From the NCBI GenBank assembly GCA_001577635.1, contig LSBP01000007.1, forward strand, positions 1 through 64,000: a stretch of DNA of 64,000 nt, written 5' to 3'. The notes beneath the pieces were generated by a model that did no database searches, was not told the DNA's origin, and worked only from the letters and a program-made list of their open reading frames with translations. Numbering within the stretch: the first letter of the stretch is position 1; each line of letters opens with the position of its first letter. Both the position numbers and the translations under genes were made by a program. Below, one piece after another: positions 18,701 through 27,354 of the stretch. This DNA comes from Halomonadaceae bacterium T82-2 (GTDB lineage: Bacteria > Pseudomonadota > Gammaproteobacteria > Pseudomonadales > Halomonadaceae).

Positions 18701-18855
18701 AGTGTCAGCGACACGTAGATGGTGGGGATCGTGACGTCCGGGTTAGCCTCCTTGGGGATGGCCAGGTAGGCCACGCCGCCGCCGATCAGCAGGAAGAGCA
18801 GCACCAGCAGGGTGGTCCGGGTGCGGTCGATGGCGGCGTCGATCCAGCGGCGCAT
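15790..18855 (-). CDS. RND efflux permease (HAE1/AcrB-like)
   Basis: Inner-membrane proton-driven exporter of 1021 residues with 12 transmembrane segments and two large periplasmic loops. The N-terminal signature is RTRTTLLVLLFLLIGGGVAY followed by IPKEANPDVTIP, and TM4 has AGMLVDGAIVVGE. In AcrB, TM4 carries two relay aspartates (LLVDDAIVV); here the second is Gly. The AcrB TM10 lysine position reads VVNNNIVLID, so it is replaced by Asn. This places it in an RND branch with a reduced relay. Its start overlaps the stop of the upstream membrane-fusion gene by one base (TGATG). Substrate unknown; no TolC-like outer-membrane gene nearby. Confidence 0.92.
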   Translation of the reverse strand: MRRWIDAAIDRTRTTLLVLLFLLIGGGVAYLAIPKEANPDVTIPTIYVSLTLEGVSPEDAERLLVRPMEQELQAIEGVRKMTAQAAEGYASITLEFDAGFDPRQALADVREKVDIARSSLPDEADEPRVMEVNVSRFPVLSVGLSGPLSAGELMLAARGLRDAIEGLPQVLDVDIAGEREDLMEIVVDPQVLAGYGIDFDTLFNLVSRNHRLVAAGSIDNGAGRLAIKVPGLIENLDDLLSMPIKVDGDRVVTFGDVAVIHRTFKDPQGYARIDGQPAVVLEIAKRAGANIIATSRAVHAVLDEARPSLPDTLQLRTIMDQSTTVVSLLDDLLNNVLTAVVLVLIVILATMGLRSALLIGLTIPGAFLTGILLIWSIGYTLNIVVLFALILVAGMLVDGAIVVGEQADYNLARGSSSRDAWAGAAGRMAWPVIASTATTLAVFVPLLFWPGVVGEFMKYLPATVVLCLLASLLMALIFLPTLGNLLRRRNAPATRESLHVGARLYRRLLDRLLARPGLALLGALGIMAVIYAAYARFNHGVVFFPEVEPDNAQILVHARGDLSVDEKDAIVRRVEARVAGMPEIDALYARSFAAPDTRMAADVIGQLNFSLIDWDKRRSAGAILDDMAARTRDLPGVRLAFQEQERGPTSGKPIQIELTGRQPDTLDAAVEQLRTAMQRLGGFRDIQDNRSLPGVEWRIEVDREAAARFGADVATIGSAVQLVTNGLPLATYRPPEVDGEVDIRVRLPAVRRSLDQLERLTVHTNRGQLPIRQFVRLTPAPKVGILHRIDGHRAITLEADVQPGRQVDERLRALAPSLAELPEGVRANLAGEREDQAETSRFLVGAFGVALFLMTIILVTQFNSLYQTALVLSAIVFSTAGVLLGLLLNAQPFGIVMVGMGIIALAGIVVNNNIVLIDTYNQLRGDGLPARQAALEAGCRRLRPVLLTAITTVLGLIPMVLGVNVDLLTPSLGWHAPSTQWWTQLSSAIAGGLAFATGLTLLLTPCMLELGARLGARWRRK

Positions 18856-19946
18856 CAGGAGCCCTCGGGGGTGTCGGCGGGGACGGGGGTCACCCGCTGG
18901 CCGGCCTTGACGAAACCGCCGCCCAGCGTGATCAGCCGCACCGGATCGGGCAGGCCGCCGACCCAGGCGTGCTCGGCATCGGCGCTGATCAGCTCGACGG
19001 GGCGAAAGCGTACGCGATTATCGGCGTCGACGGTCTTCACCCCCAGACGGCCCTGCTCATCGAGCACCAGCCGGGCCGGCGACAGGCGGTGCGCCGGTCG
19101 GGGCGGCAGGGAAAGGGTCAGGGTGGCGCTGGCCCCGGCGACCCGCCAGCCTTCGGGGTTGGGCACGTCGGCTTCCAGGGCGAAGCGCCGAGTGGCCTCG
19201 TCGGCCTCGCTGGCCACGAAGCTGATTCGCCCCTCGAGGTGGCGGCCGTCGAGCAGGGCGAGACGCACGGGCATGCCGGCCGCAATGTCGGCGGCGCGCT
19301 GCTGCGGCAGCCAGGCGGTCGCCTTCAGGTGGCCGACATCCACCAGCCGGCCCAGCGTCTCGCCGACCTCGACGTAGGCCCCGGGGTCGATGTCGAACCG
19401 CTCGAGCGTTCCCGCGAACGGCGCGTCGATGCGGGTATCGGAGAGTGACTCCTGCAGGGTGGCCAGCGTGGCCTGACTGGCGGCCAGCTTGCTCTTCAGC
19501 CGCAGCAGTTCGTTGTTCGAGACCAGCTCGCGCCCGCGCAGCTGGCGCGCGCCCTCCAGCTCGGCGCGGGCCAGCGCCAGATCGGCCCGGGCCTGCTCGA
19601 GGCGGGCGGGCAGGTCGCCGGCGTCGAGGGTCGCCAGACGATCACCGGCGTCGACCCGGTCGCCCTGGGCGTGCGGCAGCGCCTCGACCCGTCCGGCGCG
19701 CCGCGCGCGCAGGACCACGCTGCGGCGAGGCTCGAGCTGGCCTTCCAGAATGACCTGCGGGGCATGGGGTTCGGCGTGTGACAGGCGAACCTCGACGCGG
19801 GGTGCCTCGGCGGTGGTCGTCTCGGTGGCGGAAGCGGGCGGTGTGTCGCGGAAATGCCGGCTGTCTCCGAAGGCGAGCCAGAGCAGCAGACCCAGGCTCA
19901 GCAGCAGCGCCAGCCAGGCGGGAGAGAGCATCGCTCGTATGCGCAT
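18855..19946 (-). CDS. RND efflux periplasmic adaptor (membrane fusion protein)
   Basis: Links the RND pump to an outer-membrane channel. Start set at 19946 (MRIRAML) rather than 19979, because an AGGA precedes it and the hydrophobic anchor then lies at residues 8-25. Layout: N-terminal membrane anchor, lipoyl half-motif EGQLEPRRSVVLRARRAGRV near residue 68, a coiled-coil hairpin rich in Ala/Leu/Glu at about 110-165, second lipoyl half (IDAPFAGTLERFDIDPGAYV), then beta-barrel and membrane-proximal domains. 363 residues. Translationally coupled to the downstream permease. Confidence 0.9.
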   Translation of the reverse strand: MRIRAMLSPAWLALLLSLGLLLWLAFGDSRHFRDTPPASATETTTAEAPRVEVRLSHAEPHAPQVILEGQLEPRRSVVLRARRAGRVEALPHAQGDRVDAGDRLATLDAGDLPARLEQARADLALARAELEGARQLRGRELVSNNELLRLKSKLAASQATLATLQESLSDTRIDAPFAGTLERFDIDPGAYVEVGETLGRLVDVGHLKATAWLPQQRAADIAAGMPVRLALLDGRHLEGRISFVASEADEATRRFALEADVPNPEGWRVAGASATLTLSLPPRPAHRLSPARLVLDEQGRLGVKTVDADNRVRFRPVELISADAEHAWVGGLPDPVRLITLGGGFVKAGQRVTPVPADTPEGS

Positions 19947-20021
19947 GACGGGATCCTGGTAAGGCCAAGCGGCGGCCACATGACAGACCGCCCCGGCGCG
20001 AACGTCGAGGCGGTCAGTCTA

Positions 20022-20056
20022 ACAGGTGGCGGAAGGCCCGAAAGCCTCCCGCCTGT
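20022..20056 (-). terminator. Possible terminator of mqo
   Basis: Imperfect long hairpin between ACAGGTGGCGGAAGGC and GCCTCCCGCCTGT just after the mqo stop codon (minus strand). It may separate mqo from the RND operon that follows on the same strand. The T run is weak. Confidence 0.4.
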
Positions 20057-20065
20057 CGGTAGGGA

Positions 20066-21595
20066 TCAGCAGGCCGGTTCGGCCTCGGCGGGCGCACTGG
20101 CGGCCGTCCGGCGCGTGCGAAGCCCCAGGGCTTCATCACTGGCGGCACGGATGCGGCGCAGCAGGGCGGCATCACCGGCCAGGGCGTCGGCCCGGGCGGG
20201 GACCAGCCGCTGCAGCCGTGCCCGCCACTCGGGCGAGGCGAACTTCTCGGGGAAGCAGCGCTCGACCAGTTCCAGCATGATCGAGGTCGCCGTCGAGGCA
20301 CCCGGGGAGGCGCCGAGCAGCGCGGCCAGCGAGCCGTCGCCGGCGGTGACGATCTCGGTGCCGAACTGCAGGACGCCACCCTTCTGCGGATCCTTCTTGA
20401 TGATCTGCACGCGCTGGCCCGCCACTTCCAGCCGCCAGTCGCCGGGCTCGGCCGACGGGTAGAAGGCGCGCAGCTCCTCGACCCGCTCCTCGTGGGACAG
20501 CCGTACCTGATCGACCAGGTACTTGACCAGGCTGGCGTTGTGGCGGGCCACCGACAGCATGGGGCTGAGGTTGGACTTGCTGACCGACTTGACCAGATCG
20601 AAGACCGAGCCGTTCTTGAGGAACTTGGTGGTGAAACCGGCGAAGGGGCCGAACAGCAGCGAGGGCTTGCCATTGACGTGGCGCCGGTCGAGGTGCGGGA
20701 CCGACATCGGCGGGGCCCCGATGGCGGCCTTGCTGTAGACCTTGGCCTGGTGACGCGAGACGATCTCCGGGTCGTCGCAGCGCAGCCATTGCCCGCTCAC
20801 CGGGAAACCGGCATAGCCACGTCCTTCGGGGATGCCGCTCTTCTGCAGCAGGCGCAGCGAGGCGCCGCCGGCACCGAGGAACACGAAACGCGAGCGCAGC
20901 TCGCGGCGGTCACCGTTGCCGAGATGAATCGTCAGGGTCCAGGTGCCGTCGGCATTGCGCTCGAGGTTCTTGATGGTCTGGCCGGTGCTGACGCGCACCC
21001 GGTCGTTGTCCACGGCATGCAGGCGTGCCAGCAGCTGGTCGGTCAGCGCACCGAAGTTGACATCGGTGCCGCCCTCGGCCCAGGTGGCCGCCACCGGTTC
21101 TGCCGGGTCGCGGTCGGCCATCAGCAGCGGCGCCCACTCGGCGATGGTGCGGGCGTCCTGCGTGTAGTGCATGCCCTCGAAGCAGTGGTGCTGGGTCAGC
21201 GTCTCGTGGCGGGTCCGCAAGAAGCGCACGTTGTCCTCGCCACGCACGAAGCTCATGTGCGGGACAGGGGTGAGGAAGCCGGCGGGGTCGCCGAGATTGC
21301 CCTGCGAGGCGAGGTGGCTCCAGAACTGCTTGGATTCCTCGAAGAGGGTGTTGATGCGAATGGCCTTGGCAATGTCGACATCGCCATCGGCGGTCTCGGG
21401 CGTGTAGTTGAGTTCGCAGAGGCCGGCGTGGCCGGTTCCGGCGTTGTTCCAGGCGAACGAACTCTCGCTGGCCGTGGAGTCGAGTCGCTCGATGATCTCG
21501 ATGCGGGCGTCGGGCTCCAGCTCGTGAAGGAGTGTCGCCAGCGTCGCGCTCATGACACCGGCCCCTACCAGTACGCAATCAACCGTCTCGTCCAT
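20066..21595 (-). CDS. mqo: Malate:quinone oxidoreductase
   Basis: Peripheral membrane flavoenzyme that oxidises L-malate to oxaloacetate and reduces quinone, a membrane-bound alternative to NAD malate dehydrogenase. The N-terminal FAD-binding motif is [20 protein letters not shown] with a downstream IEIIERLD, and conserved blocks [20 protein letters not shown] and [16 protein letters not shown] follow. Length of 509 residues is standard. With pckA it supports PEP formation from C4 acids. Promoter has an extended -10. Confidence 0.96.
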   Translation of the reverse strand: MDETVDCVLVGAGVMSATLATLLHELEPDARIEIIERLDSTASESSFAWNNAGTGHAGLCELNYTPETADGDVDIAKAIRINTLFEESKQFWSHLASQGNLGDPAGFLTPVPHMSFVRGEDNVRFLRTRHETLTQHHCFEGMHYTQDARTIAEWAPLLMADRDPAEPVAATWAEGGTDVNFGALTDQLLARLHAVDNDRVRVSTGQTIKNLERNADGTWTLTIHLGNGDRRELRSRFVFLGAGGASLRLLQKSGIPEGRGYAGFPVSGQWLRCDDPEIVSRHQAKVYSKAAIGAPPMSVPHLDRRHVNGKPSLLFGPFAGFTTKFLKNGSVFDLVKSVSKSNLSPMLSVARHNASLVKYLVDQVRLSHEERVEELRAFYPSAEPGDWRLEVAGQRVQIIKKDPQKGGVLQFGTEIVTAGDGSLAALLGASPGASTATSIMLELVERCFPEKFASPEWRARLQRLVPARADALAGDAALLRRIRAASDEALGLRTRRTAASAPAEAEPAC

Positions 21596-21631
21596 AGTGG
21601 ATATCAGCCCTTTGGCGATTCAGATGACGGG

Positions 21632-21653
21632 ATTATATCATATTGCAATGCAA
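21632..21653 (-). promoter_or_regulatory. mqo promoter with extended -10 and adjacent palindrome
   Basis: On the minus strand TGATATAAT gives a perfect extended -10 element about 40 bases before the mqo start. Where the -35 would be, TTGCAATGCAA (21643-21653) forms an 11-base palindrome instead of a consensus -35. This suggests an activator or repressor site. The remaining gap up to the HAD gene (to 21812) also has a perfect hairpin CCTTTCC/GGAAAGG at 21692-21710. Confidence 0.5.
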
Positions 21654-21812
21654 AAACGACCGGCGCAGAAGGGATGTATTATGCTGGGAGGCCTTTCCAT
21701 AAGGGAAAGGTTTGTTCGGGATGAGCGAAGAAGCCCGTCTTCCCAGGCACTTATATTTAGTCTGCGAACATTTTGCGCGTAGTCCTGCGCCGGGTTTCAG
21801 GAGCATTTTCAG

Positions 21813-22466
21813 TCATCGCAGGCTGATGATCCGCCAGCCCCGCTCCCGGGCGACCTCGGCGAGGGCGGCATCGGGGTCGACGGCGACGGGGTGATCGACG
21901 CGCTCCAGCAGGGGGATGTCGTTGTGCGAGTCGCTGTAGAACCAGGCGTCGTCCAGGGTGACGTCGCGGGTGGCCAGCCACTGCTCGAGCCGGGTGATCT
22001 TGCCTTCGCGGAAGCTGGGCACGCCGCTCACGCGGCCGGTATAGCGTCCCCCGGCGGTTTCCGGTTCGACGGCGATCAGCTCGTCGACGCCCAGGCGGCG
22101 GGCGATGGGGCCGGTGATGAAGCGGTTGGTGGCGGTGATGATCAGCAGGGTGTCGCCCCGTGCCCGATGGCGGGCCAGCAGTTCCTCGCCCCGGGGCAGG
22201 ATGTGCGGTTCGATCTTGCTGGCCATGAACTGCTGGTGCCAGGCGGCCAGCTGCTCCGGACTGTGCTCGGCCAGCGGCTTGAGCGCCAGGGCCAGGTAGG
22301 CGTGGATGTCCAGGGTGCCTTCCTGATAGGCCGCCAGGAAGCGTTCGTTGGCCTCGCGGTAGCTGATCGGGTCCACGGCGCCCTGTTCCACCAGGAACTC
22401 GCCCCAGGCATGGTCGCTGTCGATGCCCAGCAGCGTATTGTCGAGATCGAAGATGGCCAGGCTCAA
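21813..22466 (-). CDS. HAD-IB family phosphatase (SerB-like)
   Basis: Cytoplasmic phosphohydrolase of 217 residues. Motif [14 protein letters not shown] is at residues 5-17, motif II is IITATNRFI, and motif IV is [13 protein letters not shown]. The helical cap between motifs I and II and the SDSHND motif are typical of the HAD-IB group that includes phosphoserine phosphatase. A true serB begins at the right edge of this window, so this is probably a paralogue with another substrate. Related proteins are often mislabelled SerB. Diverges from rppH over 174 bases. Confidence 0.8.
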   Translation of the reverse strand: MSLAIFDLDNTLLGIDSDHAWGEFLVEQGAVDPISYREANERFLAAYQEGTLDIHAYLALALKPLAEHSPEQLAAWHQQFMASKIEPHILPRGEELLARHRARGDTLLIITATNRFITGPIARRLGVDELIAVEPETAGGRYTGRVSGVPSFREGKITRLEQWLATRDVTLDDAWFYSDSHNDIPLLERVDHPVAVDPDAALAEVARERGWRIISLR

Positions 22467-22640
22467 TGCGCTCTCCTCAGGTCTGGTTGGTCGCTCATCG
22501 GGCGGGTGGCGAAAAGGCGGCGGCGATTATTGCAGAACTCCGACAGGCTTGCACATCGCGGCGCCGCCAAGCGTGTATTGATGCGCTTTCAGCGTTTGTG
22601 GAAGAATGGCAGCAATACTGGATTTCATAAGGTGAAGCCC

Positions 22641-23132
22641 GTGATCGACGCTGACGGCTTCCGCCCCAATGTTGGCATCATCATCGCCAACCCGGAGGGC
22701 CAGCTGCTGTGGGCGCGTCGGGTGGGGCAGAACGCATGGCAATTCCCTCAGGGGGGCATCAAGGCCTACGAGACACCGCAGCAGGCGCTCTATCGCGAGC
22801 TGGAAGAGGAAATCGGCCTCACGCCCGATGACGTCGAGGTGCTGGCCTGTACCCGAGGGTGGTTGCGCTATCGTCTACCCCGACGCATGGTCCGTACCCA
22901 ATCGCGTCCGGTGTGCATCGGTCAGAAGCAGAAGTGGTTTCTGCTCAAGATCCGCTGTCAGGACAACCGCATCTGCATGGATACCACGGCCAAGCCGGAG
23001 TTCGATGGCTGGCGCTGGGTCAGCTACTGGTATCCGCTGGGGCAGGTCGTGCCCTTCAAGCGCGAGGTCTATCGGCGCGCGCTGCGCGAACTCGCGCCCC
23101 GGGTGCAGCGCCTGGCCCGGGGGGGCGGCTGA
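22641..23132 (+). CDS. rppH: RNA pyrophosphohydrolase RppH
   Basis: Nudix enzyme that removes pyrophosphate from 5-triphosphate mRNA ends and triggers RNase E decay. The ORF in the track runs far upstream, but similarity to E. coli RppH begins exactly at [15 protein letters not shown], so I choose the GTG at 22641 with AAGGTG upstream. The Nudix box [20 protein letters not shown] is intact, and [13 protein letters not shown] and TPEFDGWRW-like blocks are conserved. 163 residues. ptsP follows 33 bases later, the usual gammaproteobacterial pairing. Confidence 0.95.
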   Translation: MIDADGFRPNVGIIIANPEGQLLWARRVGQNAWQFPQGGIKAYETPQQALYRELEEEIGLTPDDVEVLACTRGWLRYRLPRRMVRTQSRPVCIGQKQKWFLLKIRCQDNRICMDTTAKPEFDGWRWVSYWYPLGQVVPFKREVYRRALRELAPRVQRLARGGG

Positions 23133-23165
23133 CATGCGGCCGCTGTCACACCGACAACAAGAAGA

Positions 23166-25445
23166 ATGCTCATGCTCGATGTACTACGTCGTATCGTCCA
23201 GGAGGTAAACGGCGCGCGCAGCCTGGATGCCGCGTTGGCCACCATGGTCCGGCGGATCCGCAAGGCCATGCATACCGACGTGTGCTCCATCTACCTCTTC
23301 GACGCCGCTCAGGACCGCCTGGTCCTGATGAATACCATCGGCCTGCGCAGTCAGGCCGTTGGGCATGTCAGCCTGCGCCTGGGAGAGGGCCTGGTGGGCC
23401 TGGTCGGCCAGCGCGAGGAACCGCTCAACCTCGAGGACGCCCCGTCCCATCCCGGTTTCCGCTATTTCGAGGAAACCGGCGAGGAGCGCTTTTCCAGCTT
23501 TCTGGGGGTGCCGGTCATCCACCAGCGCCGGACGCTGGGCGTGCTGGTGGTGCAGCAGCAGGAAAAGCGTCGTTACGACGAGGGCGACGAGGCCTTTCTG
23601 GTGACCATGGCGGCCCAGCTGGCCGGGGTGCTGGCGCATGCCCTGGCGACCGGCACGCTCAACCGGCCGACCCGCACTCCCGGCATGGCGACCTTCACCG
23701 GCGTGGCGGCCTCGCCCGGCATGGTGATCGGCGAGGCGCGGGTGATCGCGCCGCCGGCCGACCTGGACAGCGTGCCGGACCTGGTACCCACGGATACCGA
23801 CTATGAGATCCGCCGTCTGGGCGAGGCGATCGAGCGGGTGCGCGGCGAAATTCGTGCGGCGGGCGCGCGCCTGTCGAGCCGTATTCCCAGCCAGGAGCTG
23901 GCGCTGTTCGATGTCTACGAGCAGATGCTGGCGGATGCCGCCCTCGGTCAGGAGGTGGAGAAGCGCATCCGCGAAGGGCAGTGGGCGCCGGGCGCACTGG
24001 CCGACGTGGTGCGCCGGCATGCTCAGTATCTCGAGCGGGTCGACGATGACTACCTGCGCGAGCGGGCGGCCGATGTCCGTGATCTGGGACGGCGGGTGCT
24101 GGCCCACCTGCAGCAGGAGACCAGCGACGGGCCCCACGAATACCCCGAACAGTGCATCCTGGTCGGCGACGAACTGAGCGTGACCATGCTCGGCGAGGTA
24201 CCCCGCGAGCGCCTGGCCGGGCTGGTGTCGCTGAAGGGCTCGAGCACCTCGCACGTGGCGATTCTGGCGCGGGCCATGGGCATTCCCACGGTGCTGGGCA
24301 TGGTCGACCTGCCGTTGCCCAGGCTCAACGGGGCGCCGGTGATTCTCGACGGGCATCGCGGACGGCTGTTCGTGCGCCCCGAAGAGGATCTGATCGGACA
24401 TTACCGCAAGCTGATCGACGAGGAGCGGGCGCTGGCCGAGGTGCTCGAGCACGAGCAGCATCTGCCGAGCGTCACGCCGGATGGACACACCATGCCGCTG
24501 ATGGTCAACACCGGACTGGCGGTCGACGCGGTGGCATCGCTCAAGCCGCGCATCGCCGGGGTCGGACTGTATCGCACCGAAGTGCCCTTCATGATCACCG
24601 AGCGCTTCCCCGGGGAGCAGGAGCAGTCGCGACTCTATCGCGACCAGCTCGAGGGCTTCGCGCCGCTGCCGGTAGTGATGCGCACGCTGGACATCGGTGG
24701 CGACAAGGATCTGCCGTACTTCCCCATCCACGAGGCCAATCCCTTCCTCGGCTGGCGGGGGATCCGGGTGACGCTCGACCACCCCGAGGTGCTGATGGTG
24801 CAGTTGCGCGCCATGCTGCGCGCCTCCGTCGGGCTGGACAACCTGCGCATCATGCTGCCGATGATCACCAACGTCGACGAGGTCGACATGGCCCTGCGGC
24901 TGCTTGATCGGGCGCTCAAGGAGCTCAACGAGGAGGGGGTGTCGATCCGGCGGCCCGAGGTCGGGGTGATGATCGAGGTGCCGGCGACCCTCTACCAGCT
25001 GGGCGCGCTGGCCGAACGGGTCGACTTCTTCTCGGTAGGCAGCAACGACCTGACCCAGTATCTGCTGGCGGTGGACCGCAACAACCCGCGAGTGGCCGAC
25101 CTCTACGATGCCTGCCATCCCGCGGTGCTGTCGGCGCTGGCGCAGCTGGCGGCGGAATCCCGGCGCCTCGAGATGCCGGCCACCGTGTGCGGCGAACTGG
25201 CCGGTGACCCGTGCGGGGCGCTGCTGCTGACCGGCATGGGCTTCGTCGGGCTGTCGATGAACGCCCCCAGCCTGCCCCGGGTGCGGGCGGCCATCCGGCG
25301 GGTGCCGCTGTCCGATGCCCAGGCGCTGGTCGACGAGACCCTGGGCCTGCCGACCGCCAGGGCGGTGCGCGCCCACCTGATCGAGCGCTTCGCCCAGTGG
25401 CAGTTGACGCATCTGCTGCCGCCGCGCGACGAACAAGAACGCTGA
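23166..25445 (+). CDS. ptsP: Phosphoenolpyruvate-protein phosphotransferase PtsP (EI-Ntr)
   Basis: First enzyme of the nitrogen-related phosphotransferase system; transfers phosphate from PEP to NPr. An N-terminal GAF domain (residues about 5-160) is followed by the PEP-utilising N-terminal domain, the phosphohistidine swivel domain with GSSTSHVAILARAMGIP near residue 360, and a C-terminal PEP-binding barrel with DLTQYLLAVDRNNP and ATVCGELAGDP. Length of 759 residues matches E. coli PtsP. Two in-frame ATGs lie six bases apart at the start; either may be used. Probably co-transcribed with rppH. Confidence 0.95.
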   Translation: MLMLDVLRRIVQEVNGARSLDAALATMVRRIRKAMHTDVCSIYLFDAAQDRLVLMNTIGLRSQAVGHVSLRLGEGLVGLVGQREEPLNLEDAPSHPGFRYFEETGEERFSSFLGVPVIHQRRTLGVLVVQQQEKRRYDEGDEAFLVTMAAQLAGVLAHALATGTLNRPTRTPGMATFTGVAASPGMVIGEARVIAPPADLDSVPDLVPTDTDYEIRRLGEAIERVRGEIRAAGARLSSRIPSQELALFDVYEQMLADAALGQEVEKRIREGQWAPGALADVVRRHAQYLERVDDDYLRERAADVRDLGRRVLAHLQQETSDGPHEYPEQCILVGDELSVTMLGEVPRERLAGLVSLKGSSTSHVAILARAMGIPTVLGMVDLPLPRLNGAPVILDGHRGRLFVRPEEDLIGHYRKLIDEERALAEVLEHEQHLPSVTPDGHTMPLMVNTGLAVDAVASLKPRIAGVGLYRTEVPFMITERFPGEQEQSRLYRDQLEGFAPLPVVMRTLDIGGDKDLPYFPIHEANPFLGWRGIRVTLDHPEVLMVQLRAMLRASVGLDNLRIMLPMITNVDEVDMALRLLDRALKELNEEGVSIRRPEVGVMIEVPATLYQLGALAERVDFFSVGSNDLTQYLLAVDRNNPRVADLYDACHPAVLSALAQLAAESRRLEMPATVCGELAGDPCGALLLTGMGFVGLSMNAPSLPRVRAAIRRVPLSDAQALVDETLGLPTARAVRAHLIERFAQWQLTHLLPPRDEQER

Positions 25446-25460
25446 GCCGACGTGCCGGGG

Positions 25461-26255
25461 CTACCGGGCGCGGTGCAGTCGCTCGGTGGGCAGGTGCTCG
25501 GTGTGGGTGTCTTCCTCGCGCCCCAGGGGGCCGAAACGACGCTCGACCAGCGTCAGCTCGCCCGTGGCGCGCCATTCCACCAGCGTCGTGGCGCGCGTGC
25601 CGTAATCGCGGCCGAGGATGAAGGGCGCCGACAGCCAGCGTTCCCGCTCCAGCCCCACGCCGGTGTCCGGCAGTTCGGCGTCCGGTGCCTGGCGGGTATC
25701 GGCCATCAATGCCCAGGCCCGGTGTTGAAACGTCTCCCACGGGGCGTCGTGCAGGGCGCTCACTCCGTGCCGCACGCGGCACAGCTTGGGCCAGGGGGTG
25801 TCGAGACTGGCGTTGGAGACGCCGTGCACGCCGGGCGCCACGCGCTGCAGGCGCGTTTCGTGACGGCCGTGGTGCACATGCCAGAGCGTCTCGCCGTCGC
25901 TGACCAGCAGGTTGAAGCCGGCGTAGGCCCCGGCCTCGTGATCGGCCAGGCGTGACAGCCAGGCCGGCAGGGACGGGCTTTCCAGTGCCTCCCGCACCAG
26001 ATGTCCGCGGCTGGGGGCATTCGGCGGCGGGGAAAACCCCGGATCCCGGACATTGGTCAAGGCCGCCAGACGCCCGCCGACCCGAGCCGCCAGCCAGGTA
26101 CCGCCGGCTTCCAGGTCACGGCCGCCGACGATGCCCGGGGCGTCCTCCCAGGGGGCCAGCGGCGCGCTGGGGCGATCGTGGCGTTCATCGCGGTTGGCTG
26201 CCAGACGCAAGGGCACGGCGTCGCGCGGACGCCAGTCGAGTACGATCAGGCACAT
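25461..26255 (-). CDS. NRDE family (TANGO2-like) protein
   Basis: The start at 26255 gives MCLIVLDWRPRD, and the family signature NRDE is at about residues 21-24 (LAANRDERHDRP). The longer ORF in the track is rejected because the family begins at MC-L. 264 residues, predicted soluble and cytosolic. The family has an Ntn-hydrolase-like fold, with the N-terminal Cys exposed after Met removal. The human homologue is linked to lipid and possibly heme handling, but no bacterial function is established. Convergent with ptsP. Confidence 0.85.
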   Translation of the reverse strand: MCLIVLDWRPRDAVPLRLAANRDERHDRPSAPLAPWEDAPGIVGGRDLEAGGTWLAARVGGRLAALTNVRDPGFSPPPNAPSRGHLVREALESPSLPAWLSRLADHEAGAYAGFNLLVSDGETLWHVHHGRHETRLQRVAPGVHGVSNASLDTPWPKLCRVRHGVSALHDAPWETFQHRAWALMADTRQAPDAELPDTGVGLERERWLSAPFILGRDYGTRATTLVEWRATGELTLVERRFGPLGREEDTHTEHLPTERLHRAR

Positions 26256-26340
26256 GGCATCTCTCTTTGAAGGCTCGGGGTCATGACAGCCCGGTGATCG
26301 GCAACGTAAACTCGGACCATTGTCGACGGCAGGGAAGCGG

Positions 26341-27324
26341 ATGCAAGACCTCGAAGCGGACCGCAGGCAACAGCGATGCGCCGGTCGTCGCCCCTGGTGG
26401 CCGGGGGCGGCGTGGGCCCTGTCGTGCCTGCTGGGGGCGCTGGGCGTGGCGCGTTTCCTGCCGGTCTCGACACTCTGGGTCGTCATCGTCGGCGGATGGG
26501 TCTGGCTGGTGGGCGGCCTGTTGCTGATGCTGGGCTTCTGCGGGCTGCCGCGTGAGCACTGCCGGGTCGTGATGGGACGGCGATTGCGACGCCTGGCCGA
26601 CGTGCTCGAGAGGGCGGAGCGTCCCTCGGGCCTGGCGTCCGAAAAGCCGGGCGGGGCGCCGGCCGATGCGACTCGGCCGCGTGGCGGTGTTGCGCATCGC
26701 CGAATGCTGCAACAGTGCGTCCGGGAGCGGGATCGGGCCCGCGAAGAGGCGGAACTGCTGATGCGTTACCTGCGTCAGGTGCGTCGCGAGCTGGAAGCGC
26801 TGGAAGGGTGGTCGCCGGAGGTGGAAGCCGGGGCGGAGCGTCGCCTCGCGGACGTGCTGGCGTTGCTGCGGCAGTTCGATGGGCCGGACGGCCCGCGCGA
26901 ACTGGCCCGCACGGATGGCGAGCCGCCGCGGGTGCTGATCGTCGACGACGGTCCCGTGAATGCGGCGCTGGCCCGGCGCGTGCTGGGCGCGGAAGGCTTG
27001 CAGGTCGATATCACCGCCGATGGCGAGGCGGCCCTGGCCCTGATGCAGCAGCACGATTACGCCCTGGTATTCATGGACATCTTCATGCCCACGCTCGACG
27101 GGGTGGAGACCAGCCGCCGCTGGCGCGCGCTGGAGCGCGAACGCCGGGCGGTGCCGAGCATCCTGATCGCGCTGACGGCCAATGCCAGCGAGGCGGATCG
27201 CCAACGCTTCTTCGCCGCCGGCATGGATGATTACCTCGCCAAGCCGTATCGTCCCCAGGCGCTGGTCGAGCGTGTGCATCGCTGGCTGCCCGGCCGATGG
27301 CCGCACGATCCCAGCGTTCCATGA
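26341..27324 (+). CDS. Membrane-anchored orphan response-regulator receiver protein
   Basis: 328 residues. Two adjacent transmembrane helices lie at about residues 20-72 (ARFLPVSTLWVVIVGGWVWL in the middle). An Arg-rich coiled coil follows at about 75-180, then a C-terminal receiver domain at about 205-320. The receiver has IVDDGPVN (acidic pair), VFMDIFMPTLDG (phospho-accepting Asp), LTANAS and AKPYRP (conserved Lys), so it should be phosphorylatable. No histidine kinase, DNA-binding or enzymatic output domain is visible. The receiver resembles those of hybrid kinases. Start at ATG 26341 (after AGGGAAG) is preferred over TTG 26320. Signalling partner unknown. Confidence 0.75.
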   Translation: MQDLEADRRQQRCAGRRPWWPGAAWALSCLLGALGVARFLPVSTLWVVIVGGWVWLVGGLLLMLGFCGLPREHCRVVMGRRLRRLADVLERAERPSGLASEKPGGAPADATRPRGGVAHRRMLQQCVRERDRAREEAELLMRYLRQVRRELEALEGWSPEVEAGAERRLADVLALLRQFDGPDGPRELARTDGEPPRVLIVDDGPVNAALARRVLGAEGLQVDITADGEAALALMQQHDYALVFMDIFMPTLDGVETSRRWRALERERRAVPSILIALTANASEADRQRFFAAGMDDYLAKPYRPQALVERVHRWLPGRWPHDPSVP

Positions 27325-27354
27325 TCCCCTTTTCACCCTTGTTCAGGAATCATC

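Noticed and set aside
21712-21894. Small plus-strand ORF with a hairpin just before it
   Set aside because: Overlaps the 3 end of the HAD phosphatase gene and has no supported ribosome site or conserved sequence.
21891-22640. N-terminal extension of the RppH ORF (413 aa in the track)
   Set aside because: Reads antisense through the HAD phosphatase; RppH homology begins exactly at the GTG at 22641.
23184-25436. 750-aa minus-strand ORF
   Set aside because: Antisense shadow of ptsP, with no recognisable domain.
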